Below, piece by piece: positions 26,041 through 34,954 of a stretch of 64,000 nucleotides of DNA. This DNA is from Nannocystis pusilla (lineage in GTDB: Bacteria > Myxococcota_A > Polyangia > Nannocystales > Nannocystaceae), in the NCBI RefSeq assembly GCF_026626665.1, contig NZ_JAPNKE010000002.1, positions 2,419,204-2,483,203 of the forward strand. Direction: 5' to 3'. A program made the position numbers and the translations under genes. The notes under the pieces are model-generated. The model searched no databases. It had not been told where the DNA came from and saw only the letters and a list, made by a program, of their open reading frames with translations. Within the stretch, counting starts at the first letter, position 1, and the number at the start of each line of letters is the position of its first letter.

Positions 26041-26799
26041 AAGCGGTGATACCTGGTGAAGATGGATAGGTGTCTGAAGAGTCATGTCACGATGGACATG
26101 TCCGAAAAGGCAACAGGCGAGGGGCAGCGGGGGCGGCGTCGCGCAGGGCGAGGCGACGAGGTGTCGCGTCGCCGTCGGCGCCGTCGCTCGAGCTCGCGGA
26201 GGTCGGGGCTCGGCCGAGGTCCCGGTCGTCGAGGCGGAGAAGGTCATGGGGACCACGGCGGTCGAGCCGTCGCTGGCGCCCGCGCCCGCAGGGTCGGGGC
26301 CCCGGCGCAGGCGGCTGTCAGCAAGGGGATGGATGGCCCGCGGGACATGTCCGAACGGTCCGGCGATCAGGGGGCGACCTCGTCGGACGAGGGGCACCCC
26401 TGGTCGAAGGGACATGTCGGATTGGGGCGGGTGGATAGGGCGATCGCGCCGGCGGCTGCAAAGGCTGTCCGTAAGGACATGTCCTCTTCGGCAGGCCCGA
26501 GCGGGCGCTTCAAGGGCTCGACGCGGGCGGTCGGAGCCGGGTGGGCGGATACGCGGCTCGGCTCGACCGACAGGCGCGTCGCGGCAGCGACGAGCAGGCC
26601 GGTCCAGACACAAAGTCGCGCGATGCTGGCGGTGCGCGTGCGGCGGGAAACTGACATCTCGCCTGCATTGTGACCCGGATCAGCGGCAAAAGAAATAAAA
26701 CGAAAGGTAGTTTTTGAAGAATAAATGGTGCAATTAGCCAAATGTCCGATCGCCGTCCGGGTCGGTTTCGGGCACGCAGGACGCCGGCTGTTCTCGGCC
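26041..26799. other. Long intergenic region with repeats and an AT-rich island
   Basis: Bases 26082-26114, 26341-26360, 26405-26425 and 26466-26494 hold scattered 14-bp units, including a perfect TGTCC-GTAA-GGACA hairpin. Bases 26660-26745 are strikingly AT-rich for this genome and may carry a minus-strand promoter for the lipoprotein genes. One weak small gene candidate lies within (26367-26657). Confidence 0.5.
26367..26657 (-). CDS. Possible small exported protein (96 aa), doubtful
   Basis: ATG 26657 follows AGGCGAG. The first 30 residues (MSVSRRTRTASIARLCVWTG, then a hydrophobic LLVAAATRL) look like a signal sequence, and an AT-rich promoter-like stretch lies upstream. Against it, the middle of the frame crosses a dispersed palindromic repeat and the rest has no domain features. 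Confidence 0.25.
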   Translation of the reverse strand: MSVSRRTRTASIARLCVWTGLLVAAATRLSVEPSRVSAHPAPTARVEPLKRPLGPAEEDMSLRTAFAAAGAIALSTRPNPTCPFDQGCPSSDEVAP

Positions 26800-29184
26800 T
26801 CAGGGCAGGTAGGTGCGCAGGAACTCGAGCCGCTCGGTCCACAGCGTGGCGTCGAGGCGCAGGCCGCTGTCGGCGTCGGGGTCCTCCTGCAGCTCGGCGA
26901 GGACGCGGGCGGCGGCGTCGTAGTTGCGCGCGCGGGCCTGGGCCTCGAGCAGCATCAACATCGCGCCGCGGCGCAGCTCGGAGGTCGCTAGCGGGTGCTC
27001 GTCGTCTTCGGGGTGGAGCGCGCGCTGCAGCGGCTCGATGGCGGCGGCGCCCTGCTGGACGTTGAGCAGCTGGCGGCCGAGGAGGTAGCCGCCGAGCGGG
27101 GCGTAGCGCGGCAGCGCGGCGATCTGCTCGGCCGCGTAGAGGCGCAGCACGGCCTCGCTCGGGTGCTCGGGGTTGGGCTCGAACGGATCGAAGTAGGCCA
27201 GGACGCGCGGCGCGAGGGCCGGGTCGGCGGCGCCCATGCGCTTGATCTGCAGCTGACGGACCTGGTTGTCGCCGAGGCCGCGGGTGAGCGCGCGGTCGTA
27301 GTAGGTGAGCGCGACCGGGAGATCGAAGCGGGCCAGCGCGAGGTCGCCGAGGCGCTCGTCGACCAGGGCGGCGATCGTGTCGGTGAGGTCGGTGACGCGC
27401 GAGAGCTCGGCGAGGGTGGCCGCGGCGGCGTCCTGCATGCCGGCCTGCGCCTCGGCCTGGGCCAGCAGCAGGCGGTGCTCGGGCTGCTCGGGCTCGATGC
27501 TGCAGAGGTCGCGCAGGACGTCGATGCGCTCGGTCTCGAGGCCGCGGTGGTGGGCGAGGTTGGCCTCGGCCAGCAGGTCGGCGGCCCGGTGGGCGCACGG
27601 GCGCTGGAAGATCGGCCGCTGCTTGAAGCGCTGGCGCAACGCCTCGATGTCGCGGGCTCGCAGCGGGCGCGCGCGCAGGAAGGCCAGCCACTCGACCTCG
27701 AGCGAGTCGAGCGAGGTGCCGTAGGCCAGCTCGAAGTCGCCGGCGGTGCCGTAGAGGCGGAGGAAGGGGTCGACGCCGCGGGTGTCGATGAGCCAGCGGC
27801 AGAACGAGCCGGCCGCGGTGTAGGCCCGCCGCGAAGACTTGCCCCAGAAGCCCAGGCCCATGATGTCCCCGAGGACAGGTCGTAGCTCGAGCCGGTCGAG
27901 GATCGCCGCCTGGTCGTGGAGGTCGAGGCCCGACTCGCTGCGCGGGGCGAACGCGGTGGCGAAGCCCTCGATCAGCGCGAGGTTGACCCGCAGGCCGCGC
28001 CACGAGACGGCCGAAGAGGTGCCGAACAGCGGCTCGCCGACGGTGTACGAGAACACGTGGGCGAGCTCGTGGTGGAGCACGCGGTGCGGGAAGGTCTGCT
28101 CGTTGAGGTAGATGTGGCCGCGCCACGGCGGGGCGACCTCGGTGTTGCCGGCGCCGATCCAGGCCCGCTTGAGCTCGGGGGTGGGGAACACGAAGCTGTG
28201 GACCGGAGCCCGCGGTTCGCGGCCGATCTGCGCGGCGAGCCGGCGCCAGGCGAACTCGTGCTCGGCGGCGAGCAGGTCGATGTCGCGGGCGGCGGCCGAG
28301 TTGGCGGCGTAGTGGATGACGAAGTGGTCGGTGACGCGGGTGCGCGGCAGCGCGTTGGCCAGGCTGGCCTCGGTGGCGTGGAAGCCGTTCTCGGCGGCGA
28401 ACACCCCGAGCAACGTGCCGGGCAGGAGGCAGGCGAACAAGGTGGCGACGGTGAACGGCGAGCGGCGCAGGCTGACGCCGCGCAGCTGTAACTTGAGACC
28501 TGGCCCCAAGGTCAGGCTGAGCAGCGCGAGCGCGGCGCCGGCGATGAGGAAGTTGTAGGCGCGGAACCACCACAGGCGGGCGGTGATCGGGATGGCCTCG
28601 TCGTACAGCGGGCCGGCGAAGTAGCCCCAGAACGGGTCGATGGCGTAGACGACCGGGTCGACGTAGATCCGCCACAGGCCGAGCACCAGCGTGAACAGCA
28701 GCGGCACGCCGGCGAGCAGCAGCTGGACGCCGCGGCGATCGGCCAGCACGCCGCCCCACAGGCCGGCGACGAGGCCGAGCAGGCCCGAGGCGGTGGGCAG
28801 GACGAGGAACCACAGCAGGCCGCCCGGGAGGTCGCAGTTGACCTGCCAGAAGTTGGCGAGGATGAAGGCGCCGAGCGAGAGCGTCAGCAGGCTGCACAGG
28901 TCGCCGAGGCCGCGCAGGAACAGCAGGCGCAGGCGCTCACCGGATGTCTGAAGGGACAGGGCGTGCGGGTCGGCGGCGTGGGCCTGCCGGGTGTCGCGCA
29001 CCGCGTCGACGCCGACGGCGAGGGCGAACAGGCTGATCAGCGGGGTGAGGACGAGCGCGCCCTCGTAGCCGAGCGCGCCGAACAGCGGCTGGGTGGTGAG
29101 CCCGAGGGTGAAGAGGAGGACGAACCACCGCCTGCGCAGGACCGGTGCGGTGAAGTGTCGACGGACGGCGGCGTGGATCGACAT
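26800..29184 (-). CDS. Polytopic membrane metalloprotease (HELAH) with TPR-like tail
   Basis: The first ~270 of 794 residues hold about seven transmembrane helices. A soluble domain follows with a gluzincin zinc signature, HHELAHVFSY (HExxH) near residue 370, and a downstream EGFATAF glutamate that is the likely third ligand, as in MA-clan peptidases. The C-terminal 300 residues are helical, Ala/Leu/Arg-rich and TPR-like. I infer a membrane-embedded peptidase with its active domain in the periplasm; substrate is unknown. It begins 22 bases after an ECF sigma factor gene, so the two are probably co-transcribed. Confidence 0.75.
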   Translation of the reverse strand: MSIHAAVRRHFTAPVLRRRWFVLLFTLGLTTQPLFGALGYEGALVLTPLISLFALAVGVDAVRDTRQAHAADPHALSLQTSGERLRLLFLRGLGDLCSLLTLSLGAFILANFWQVNCDLPGGLLWFLVLPTASGLLGLVAGLWGGVLADRRGVQLLLAGVPLLFTLVLGLWRIYVDPVVYAIDPFWGYFAGPLYDEAIPITARLWWFRAYNFLIAGAALALLSLTLGPGLKLQLRGVSLRRSPFTVATLFACLLPGTLLGVFAAENGFHATEASLANALPRTRVTDHFVIHYAANSAAARDIDLLAAEHEFAWRRLAAQIGREPRAPVHSFVFPTPELKRAWIGAGNTEVAPPWRGHIYLNEQTFPHRVLHHELAHVFSYTVGEPLFGTSSAVSWRGLRVNLALIEGFATAFAPRSESGLDLHDQAAILDRLELRPVLGDIMGLGFWGKSSRRAYTAAGSFCRWLIDTRGVDPFLRLYGTAGDFELAYGTSLDSLEVEWLAFLRARPLRARDIEALRQRFKQRPIFQRPCAHRAADLLAEANLAHHRGLETERIDVLRDLCSIEPEQPEHRLLLAQAEAQAGMQDAAAATLAELSRVTDLTDTIAALVDERLGDLALARFDLPVALTYYDRALTRGLGDNQVRQLQIKRMGAADPALAPRVLAYFDPFEPNPEHPSEAVLRLYAAEQIAALPRYAPLGGYLLGRQLLNVQQGAAAIEPLQRALHPEDDEHPLATSELRRGAMLMLLEAQARARNYDAAARVLAELQEDPDADSGLRLDATLWTERLEFLRTYLP

Positions 29185-29206
29185 CGCGGCGGGCTCGCAG
29201 TGGTTC

Positions 29207-29815
29207 TTAGCCGATCTGGCCGCGGACGGCCGCAGCCCAGGCGTCGAGGTCGCCGAGGCTGTCGCGCAGCTCGGCCGCGCCGTCCTCCAGCGCGGTCATC
29301 GCCGCCTCGAGCAGCTGTTTGGCCCGGCGCAGACGGGTGCGGATGGTGCCTTCGGGAACCCCCAGGATGTCGGCGATCTCGCGCGCGCCGAGCTTCTCCC
29401 AGAAGTAGAGCTCGAGCAGGACCTGGTGATCGAGCGGGATCCGCCGCAGCCCGAGCAGGAGCAGCCGCTCCTCTCGCCGGCGCGCGAGCAAGGTGGCCGG
29501 CGTGGGCCGCAGGTCGTGCACGCTGGTGAGGCCGAAGTCGAGGCGCGCCCCCTCGCGCAGCTTGCCGCGCAGGTGCTTGTAGAGGACGTTGTGAGCGACC
29601 GCGAACAGGAAGGTGCGGAAGCTGGAGTCGCCGCGGATCCGCTCCTTGCTCTCGAGACAGGCGAGGAAGGTCTTCTGCACGAGGTCGCCGGCGTCGTCGT
29701 CGACCTTGTTGCGGAAGAAGCGGGCGATCGCGGGGTAGTGGCGCTCGAACAGCTGGACGCCGGCCTTGCTGTCGCCGCCCCGCCAGGCGACGTAGAGCTC
29801 TTCGTCGGGCTGCAT
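29207..29815 (-). CDS. ECF-type RNA polymerase sigma factor
   Basis: Starting at ATG 29815 (MQPDEELYVAW) the product has 202 residues. Sigma region 2 is seen in FERHYPAIARFFRNKV and DLVQKTFLACL, and region 4 in LLELYFWEKLGAREIADILG followed by VPEGTIRTRLRRAK. No anti-sigma factor lies beside it. Instead, the next gene downstream is the membrane metalloprotease, which could serve in a regulatory proteolysis role (inference). The longer frame to 30061 adds an Arg/Pro-rich lead without family similarity. Confidence 0.88.
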   Translation of the reverse strand: MQPDEELYVAWRGGDSKAGVQLFERHYPAIARFFRNKVDDDAGDLVQKTFLACLESKERIRGDSSFRTFLFAVAHNVLYKHLRGKLREGARLDFGLTSVHDLRPTPATLLARRREERLLLLGLRRIPLDHQVLLELYFWEKLGAREIADILGVPEGTIRTRLRRAKQLLEAAMTALEDGAAELRDSLGDLDAWAAAVRGQIG

Positions 29816-30138
29816 GCCGAAGGTCAGTGTACCGCAGGCCGGCGGACGCGGCGGCCGCACGGGCCGGCGCGACGGCCGTAACTCGGCGGGCGTCGCCGGC
29901 TCGACCTCACTTCGCGCGCGCGACGGCACCGCACGCGCGCTCGGAGCATTCGCGGGAGGCGGAGACACGCGAGCGTCGACATGCGCCGCACGGCGTCCCG
30001 TGGGGAGCTCGAGGTCCCCGGGGTCGCGCGCGCGTTGGCCGACGACGGGGAAAATTGGCAACGAGAATTGGCGGTTTATTGAAAATTAGAATCAAGATCG
30101 TAAACGAGAAAGTCCACTTTTCGCCAGCAGGTAATGGA
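29816..30138. other. Divergent intergenic region with AT-rich island
   Basis: No gene is evident. The first 230 bases are GC-rich. From about 30050 the composition drops sharply to AT-rich, ending in the promoter of the next gene. ATTAGTTTTTGAAAATGAAT resembles TAGTTTTTGAAGAATAAAT at 26708. Confidence 0.5.
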
Positions 30139-30167
30139 TTGAATTAGTTTTTGAAAATGAATATCAT
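30139..30167 (+). promoter_or_regulatory. Sigma-70-type promoter in an AT-rich island
   Basis: TTGAAT (30139-30144), a 17-base spacer and TATCAT (30162-30167), 23 bases before the ATG at 30191. Confidence 0.6.
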
Positions 30168-30190
30168 TACATGGCGACATCGTTGCCGAC

Positions 30191-30912
30191 ATGACCACGC
30201 GAATTTTTGCCCGATCTCCGCTGTGCCTCCTCCTCGCGGCCGCGCTCGCTTGCGGCGCGGAGCCGACGACCACGACGGAGACGTCCGTGTCGGGCACCGA
30301 GGCTGCGACGACGACGAGTGGGTCGGCGACGACGGGCGCCGAGAGCTCCGAGGCAGGTACGTCCATGGCGACGACGAGCACGGCGACCACGCACGGGCCC
30401 ACCACCGACGCGACCACTGCGGCGAGCGCGACGACGGCGACGGGCGAGCCCTCGACCACCACCGAGGCCTGCGCGGGCGAGGCCACCGACGAGTGTACGG
30501 GCTGCATGCGCGAGGCCTGCTGCGAGGCGCTGGCGGACTGCCAGGGCGACCGGGCGTGCGTGGCGTGCGTGGCCGGCGAGGACGGCGACGCGTGCGAGTC
30601 GACGCCCGAGACGCACGCGCGCGTCGACGCGTACCTCGAGTGCAAGGGCGGCGCGTGCCAAGCCGAGTGCATCGGCGCGCCGGCGGGCTCCTGCGAGGAC
30701 GCGCTGGCCGAGCTGGCGCAGGACGACTGCACGACGTGCCTGGGCGCGAGCTGCTGCGACGAGGTCGCGGGTTGCCACGGCAACACGGTGTGCTGGACCG
30801 GCTGCTTCACCGTCCACGACGACGCGGTGTGCCACGGCGACCCCGACGGCCACGCGCTCTACCACGCGCTCAGCGCCTGCGCGTCGGCGTCGTGCCAGGC
30901 GGAGTGTTTTAA
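30191..30912 (+). CDS. Cys-rich lipoprotein with Thr/Ser linker (frameshift at the stop)
   Basis: The signal peptide ends in the lipobox LLAAALAC (residues 14-21). A Thr/Ala/Ser linker of about 75 residues follows. The Cys-rich domain has two similar halves, each with a CxxC and adjacent CC (CTGCMREACCEALADC and CTTCLGASCCDEVAGC) and a CxxxC near the end of each half. The frame as written would continue to 32275 antisense to another gene. One missing T in the four-T run at 30907-30910 would restore AECF followed by TAA at 30910-30912. It differs from the three lipoproteins at 23-26 kb. Confidence 0.75.
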
Positions 30913-31017
30913 GCTCGAATTTCCGGCTGGCCGGAGGCGGATCGCTCTCTGCCGCGAGCGTACACGCGGCCCCGCCTCCGGTCGGCCGGACCTTGTCGCC
31001 CCACGGCGGGCGCATGG

Positions 31018-31090
31018 GCCTGGCTGTGGGGACATGCGCCCGAGGGCATGTCCGGATGGGCATGCCCCGAAGGACATGTCCGCCGGGTCA
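31018..31090. repeat. 14-bp palindromic repeat cluster
   Basis: GGGGACATGCGCCC, GAGGGCATGTCCGG, ATGGGCATGCCCCG and AAGGACATGTCCGC run in register between convergent genes. Arm changes (GCCC/GGGC, GTCC/GGGC with a G-U pair) keep the stems. Confidence 0.85.
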
Positions 31091-31885
31091 GTTGCCGGAG
31101 ACGTTGCCCATCGAGGCGTTGATGTACGACGGCAGGATCACGCGGACCTCGGTCTGCGAGGTGTGGAACTGGACGGGCAGGGCGGTGGCGCCGGCGATGC
31201 TGCGGCGGATCGCCGGGATCCCGCGGCCGATCTGCTCGAGCAGGCCGAGGTGGCGGGCGGTGGCCGCCAGCAGCGGGTTGCGCGGGAACGAGGCGCCGCC
31301 GTGCTGGGCCAGCTCGTCGAGCGAGATCGGGAGGGCGAGGCCGCCGGGGCTCCAGATCTCGAGGCGGTCGTTGAAGATCCGCAGGGACACGCGGCCGCTG
31401 AGGCGGTAGTCGCGGTGGACGAGGGCGTTGACCAGCGCCTCGCGCACGGCCTCCTCGGGGTACTCCGGCGCGAGGTCGGACGGGACGAGCAGGTTGGGCG
31501 CGGCGCGGGTGTTGGCGCGCACGAAGTCGAGGCCGAGGCGGACGAGCTCGGCGAGGTTGCCCTCGGCGTCGAGCCGCGCCGCGACCGGGTCGGCCAGCGC
31601 GGCGCCGCGGATCCGCACGATCGAGACGCCCCACTCGGGGCGGGCGACCTGCGGGGCTGTCCCAAAGGACATGAGGCCGACGACGGTGGGCGTGGGCTGA
31701 CCGGCGGTGACGCCGATGAGGCCCAGGCGCTGCGCGGCCCGCTCATGGACGCCCGGCTCGGTGCCGAGGCCAGGGACGCGGCGGCGGACGTAGGCCTCGA
31801 GCGCGGCGAGGTCGAGGTCGTCGACGCTGGTGCCGGCGACGGGGCTGCGCTCGAAGCCGAGCGGCGTGGGGGCCACGAGGCTCAT
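31088..31885 (-). CDS. ATP-binding (HATPase_c_4-like) putative regulator
   Basis: ATG 31885 (MSLVAPTPLGF) gives 265 residues. The central motif PEEAVREALVNALVHRDYRL, with IFNDRLEIWSPGGL after it, is the GHKL-type ATPase fold of COG2865 proteins. These usually carry an N-terminal AlbA_2 DNA-binding domain. Here the N-terminal 110 residues are short and only partly resemble it. They may be regulatory or stress-related; the role is not established. The start lies 6 bases behind a TACACT box. A TGTCC-CAAA-GGACA hairpin core sits inside the gene near 31660. Confidence 0.75.
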   Translation of the reverse strand: MSLVAPTPLGFERSPVAGTSVDDLDLAALEAYVRRRVPGLGTEPGVHERAAQRLGLIGVTAGQPTPTVVGLMSFGTAPQVARPEWGVSIVRIRGAALADPVAARLDAEGNLAELVRLGLDFVRANTRAAPNLLVPSDLAPEYPEEAVREALVNALVHRDYRLSGRVSLRIFNDRLEIWSPGGLALPISLDELAQHGGASFPRNPLLAATARHLGLLEQIGRGIPAIRRSIAGATALPVQFHTSQTEVRVILPSYINASMGNVSGN

Positions 31886-31891
31886 GCCGGG

Positions 31892-31897
31892 AGTGTA
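31892..31897 (-). promoter_or_regulatory. -10 box TACACT, leaderless type
   Basis: TACACT on the minus strand, 6 bases before the ATG at 31885. Confidence 0.45.
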
Positions 31898-32087
31898 ACC
31901 GGCCTTGCGTCCGGCGTGGCCCCGCGGTTCGGCGCGACCTCGCCCGGGCAGCGAGCTCCGCGTGGCGCAGCGGCGCGGCGGGCGGTGCGGCGGGCGATCG
32001 CGGGGACCGGAGAGCACGACGCGCTGTCGACGAGCGATCGTCGTGGCCGAGATCGCGGCGAGGCAGGAGGCTTGCGTCGCCGGCGCG

Positions 32088-33330
32088 TCAGCGCGAGGTC
32101 CGGTTGTAGGCCTCGAGGCCGGCGCGCAGGATCTCGAGGCAGCGCGCGAGCTTGTCGCGGCCGAGGACGTAGGCGATCCGCACCTGGTTCTTGCCGAGGC
32201 CGGGCGTGGCGTAGAAGCCCTCGGCGGGCGCCATCATCACCGTCTCGCCGCCGAGGTCGAAGTCGCGGAGCATGAAGATGCAGAAGTCTTCGGCGTCGGC
32301 GACCGGCAGATCGGTGATGAGGTAGAAGGCGCCGGTCGGCGTGGGGCAGGAGACGCCGGGGATCGCGTTGAGGCCGGCGACGATGACGTCGCGGCGGGCG
32401 CGGTACTCGTCGACCATGGCGCGCATGTCGGCGGCGGGCGTGCGCAGGGCGGCCAGCGCGGCGTATTGATCGACGGTCGGCGGGGACAGGCGCGCCTGGC
32501 CGAAGCGCAGGCAGGCGGAGTACAGCGCGGCGTTGCGGGTGACGAGGCAGCCGACGCGCGCCGCAGGCCGAGTAGCGCTTCGAGACGGAGTCGATCATCA
32601 CCGCGTGATCGGCGAGGCCGGGCACGGCGAGCACCGAGGGGGCGCGCGGCGCCGGAGCGTCCGCGGCCGTGGGTTCCTCGGGGTAGACGAACTCGCGGTA
32701 GACCTCGTCGACGACGAAGAAGATGCCGGCCTGCACGCACACCTCGCCGAGCGCGGCGAGGTCGGCGGCGCTCAGCACCATGCCGGTCGGGTTGCCCGGC
32801 GAGGGGATGATGAAGGCGCGGGTCTTCGGGGTGATGGCCGCCCGCACGCGCTCGGGCGGGACCGCGAAGCTCTCGCGCGCGTGGGTGGAGACGGGCACGA
32901 CGTCGACGCCGAGGAGGTGCGAGAAGCCGCGGTAGTTGGTGTAGTAGGGCTCGGCGACGAGGATCTGATCGCCGACGTCGCAGGCGGCGGCGATGGCGAA
33001 CAGGAGCGCCTCGCTGCCGCCGACGGTGACGAGGATCTGGCTCGGGGTGACGGGGCCGCCGCCGCGCGCGGCGTCGAGGCCGTTGTAGTGCTCGGCCAGA
33101 GCTGTCCGATAGGCCAGGTAGCCCTCGGACGGGCTGTAGGCGACGACGCTCTCGTCGTAGGCCCGGTAGGCGGCGAGCATCGGCTGCACGGTGGCGAGGT
33201 CGGGCTGGCCGATGTTGAGGTGATGCACGGTGACCCCGCGCGCCCGCGCCTGATCGGCGTAGGGGGTGAGGCGGCGGATCGGGGACGCGGGGGCGTCGAG
33301 CCCGCGGCGGGACAGGCTGGGTGCGGTCAT
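32088..33330 (-). CDS. Class I/II PLP-dependent aminotransferase (frameshifted)
   Basis: The N-terminal part shows NIGQPDLATV, the PLP-binding GGSEALLFA, AEPYYTNY, SPGNPTG and DEVYREF, with the Schiff-base Lys in DSVSKRYSACGAR near residue 246. Just after this the frame breaks at about 32561. Restoring one base gives GARVGCLVTRNAAL and joins the C-terminal ORF (MRAMVDEYRARRDVI to YNRTSR), which carries TGAFYLI and QVRIAYV. It resembles aspartate/aromatic aminotransferases; the amino donor is not assignable. Confidence 0.9.
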
Positions 33331-33463
33331 GGGCAGGCGGAGTGTGAGACGGTTTGCCGCCGTTGAGAAGACCGCCGCGACCAGGGCCCGCGCACGGGCG
33401 CAAACACGGCGCAGGCAGGGTCCCGGGCGGCGCGCCTCGCGGACCGCGGCCGGTGCGATCGCG

Positions 33464-34570
33464 TCAACGCACGGCGCCGTCTTCCCCGGCGTGGTAGCGG
33501 CCGTTGTTGCGCGCCCAGTCGTCGTGCCCGGCGATGAAGTGGATGAGCACCTGGACGTAGCGGCGCAGCTGCTCGTCGATGTCCTCGTCGAAGCTCGGCA
33601 GGTCGGCGACCAGCCGCTCGAACTCCCGCATCTCGATGTTGTGAAGCTGGACGGTGCGCGCGATCGCGGCGTCGAAGCTGAGGCCGTCCTCGTGCATGAG
33701 CACCAGCACGGTGTTGTTGACCTCGCCCTTCGCGCGCTCCTTCTCGACGGTGTAGATGTCGTTGGCGAAGCCGACGATGGTGCTGGCGCTGCGCTCGAGC
33801 GCCCGCACCCCCTCGTGCTCGAGCACGTCCGGCGGGAGGAAGATGCGCTCGGTCAGCTCGCCGAGGAGGAAGCCGGTGTGGAGGCCGACGGTGATCTGGC
33901 GGATCTTGCTGTGGCTGGCGAAGGCCGGCACGACGCCGGCGGCGCGGTACTTGGCCTCGTCGATGAAGGCCTTGAAGAGGCGCTCGACGCAGGCGGAGAA
34001 CCGGGGGATCCAGTTGGGCACCCGCAGCTCGAGCATGCGCTCGCGCAGGTCGCCGAAGGCCTGGGCGATCGGGTCGACGAGCTGCGGGCGGGCGCCGTCG
34101 CGGAACACGCCGAGCAGGGTACGGAGGTAGGCGGCGACCAGGACGGCGCCGTGGATCTGCTCGAGGCGATCGTCGAGGCAGCAGAACAGGGTGGTCCAGT
34201 CGACCGCGACCTGCAGCGCGACCATGTCGGCGGTGGCCGGGAAGGTGCGGGCGAGCAGGTGGCCGATCCGGCTGTCGCGCAGGGCGTCGATGTGCTTCTG
34301 GCTGCGCGCGAAGCCCATCGCCTGGGCCCACTCGACGGTGCGCTCGTGGATCTTGTCGGCCGCGGGGTGGACCGACGGCTGATAGGGACACTCGAGCGTG
34401 GGGCGCTGCATGGCCCGCGGTCGCGGTACCGAGGCGGACGCGAAGCGGTGCATCTCGACCTGCTGCCCGGCGATGGCCACCAGCGCGGGCCCGGTCCGGT
34501 TCAGCGCCGACGACGTCGCGATCGACTCGAGGCGGATGCTGAACGGGCTGGCTGCGAGCTGGGGAGGCAT
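33464..34570 (-). CDS. Class I terpene cyclase
   Basis: ATG 34570 gives 368 residues, typical for bacterial sesquiterpene or 2-methylisoborneol-type cyclases. The Mg-binding DDxxE motif is DDRLE (133-137) in FCCLDDRLEQ. The NSE triad appears as NDIYTVEKE (270-278), and the C-terminal RY is in NNGRYHAGE. The enzyme would ionise an isoprenyl diphosphate and cyclise it to a volatile or secondary metabolite. Product is unknown. ATP-grasp and NtrC-type regulator genes lie upstream on the same strand. Confidence 0.9.
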   Translation of the reverse strand: MPPQLAASPFSIRLESIATSSALNRTGPALVAIAGQQVEMHRFASASVPRPRAMQRPTLECPYQPSVHPAADKIHERTVEWAQAMGFARSQKHIDALRDSRIGHLLARTFPATADMVALQVAVDWTTLFCCLDDRLEQIHGAVLVAAYLRTLLGVFRDGARPQLVDPIAQAFGDLRERMLELRVPNWIPRFSACVERLFKAFIDEAKYRAAGVVPAFASHSKIRQITVGLHTGFLLGELTERIFLPPDVLEHEGVRALERSASTIVGFANDIYTVEKERAKGEVNNTVLVLMHEDGLSFDAAIARTVQLHNIEMREFERLVADLPSFDEDIDEQLRRYVQVLIHFIAGHDDWARNNGRYHAGEDGAVR

Positions 34571-34954
34571 GGGGCTCTTTCGGTCAGCGTCTGTGATCCT
34601 GCGTCGGATCACTCGTCGCAACAAGCTGGCGCACGCCTGCACCTGCCTCCGCTGCTTTGTGGGCACTCCGACGACCACGCCACTCCAAGCTATACCGGAT
34701 CCGCGTGTGGACCGCACTTTGGCGACAATGGGTGGGGTAGTGTGCACGCGGCTCTGCACCCGCCGCGGCCGGCATCCGCGAGCCGCATCCGCCACGCCGA
34801 GGCACCCACCTGCGGAGCCGCGACCACGGGGGTGATGCAGGTGTGACTGCGACTGGAATGCGTGTCAGTACATCGAATCGCGCAGAAAGCGCGGGGATGA
34901 TCCCCGGCCCTCTGCGCCCGCGGCTGTCCCTCGGGTCAGCCGCCGGGTCGCGGC
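34571..34954. other. Intergenic region with an upstream palindrome
   Basis: This 384-bp spacer lies upstream of the terpene cyclase. It has no gene. A 7-bp perfect inverted repeat (34593-34612) lies 23 bases before the start codon. CAAGCTATACCGG near 34686 is a possible -10-like element, but no partner -35 was found. Confidence 0.45.
34593..34612. promoter_or_regulatory. Inverted repeat GTGATCC-N6-GGATCAC
   Basis: A perfect 7-bp dyad with a 6-base spacer in the 5' region of the terpene cyclase gene. It could be an operator or a leader hairpin. Its sequence is unrelated to the 14-bp repeats. Confidence 0.5.

Noticed and set aside
30913..32275. Long open frame continuing the 30191 lipoprotein
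   Set aside because: It is antisense to the ATP-binding regulator, has no domain features and depends on a missing T before a natural TAA.
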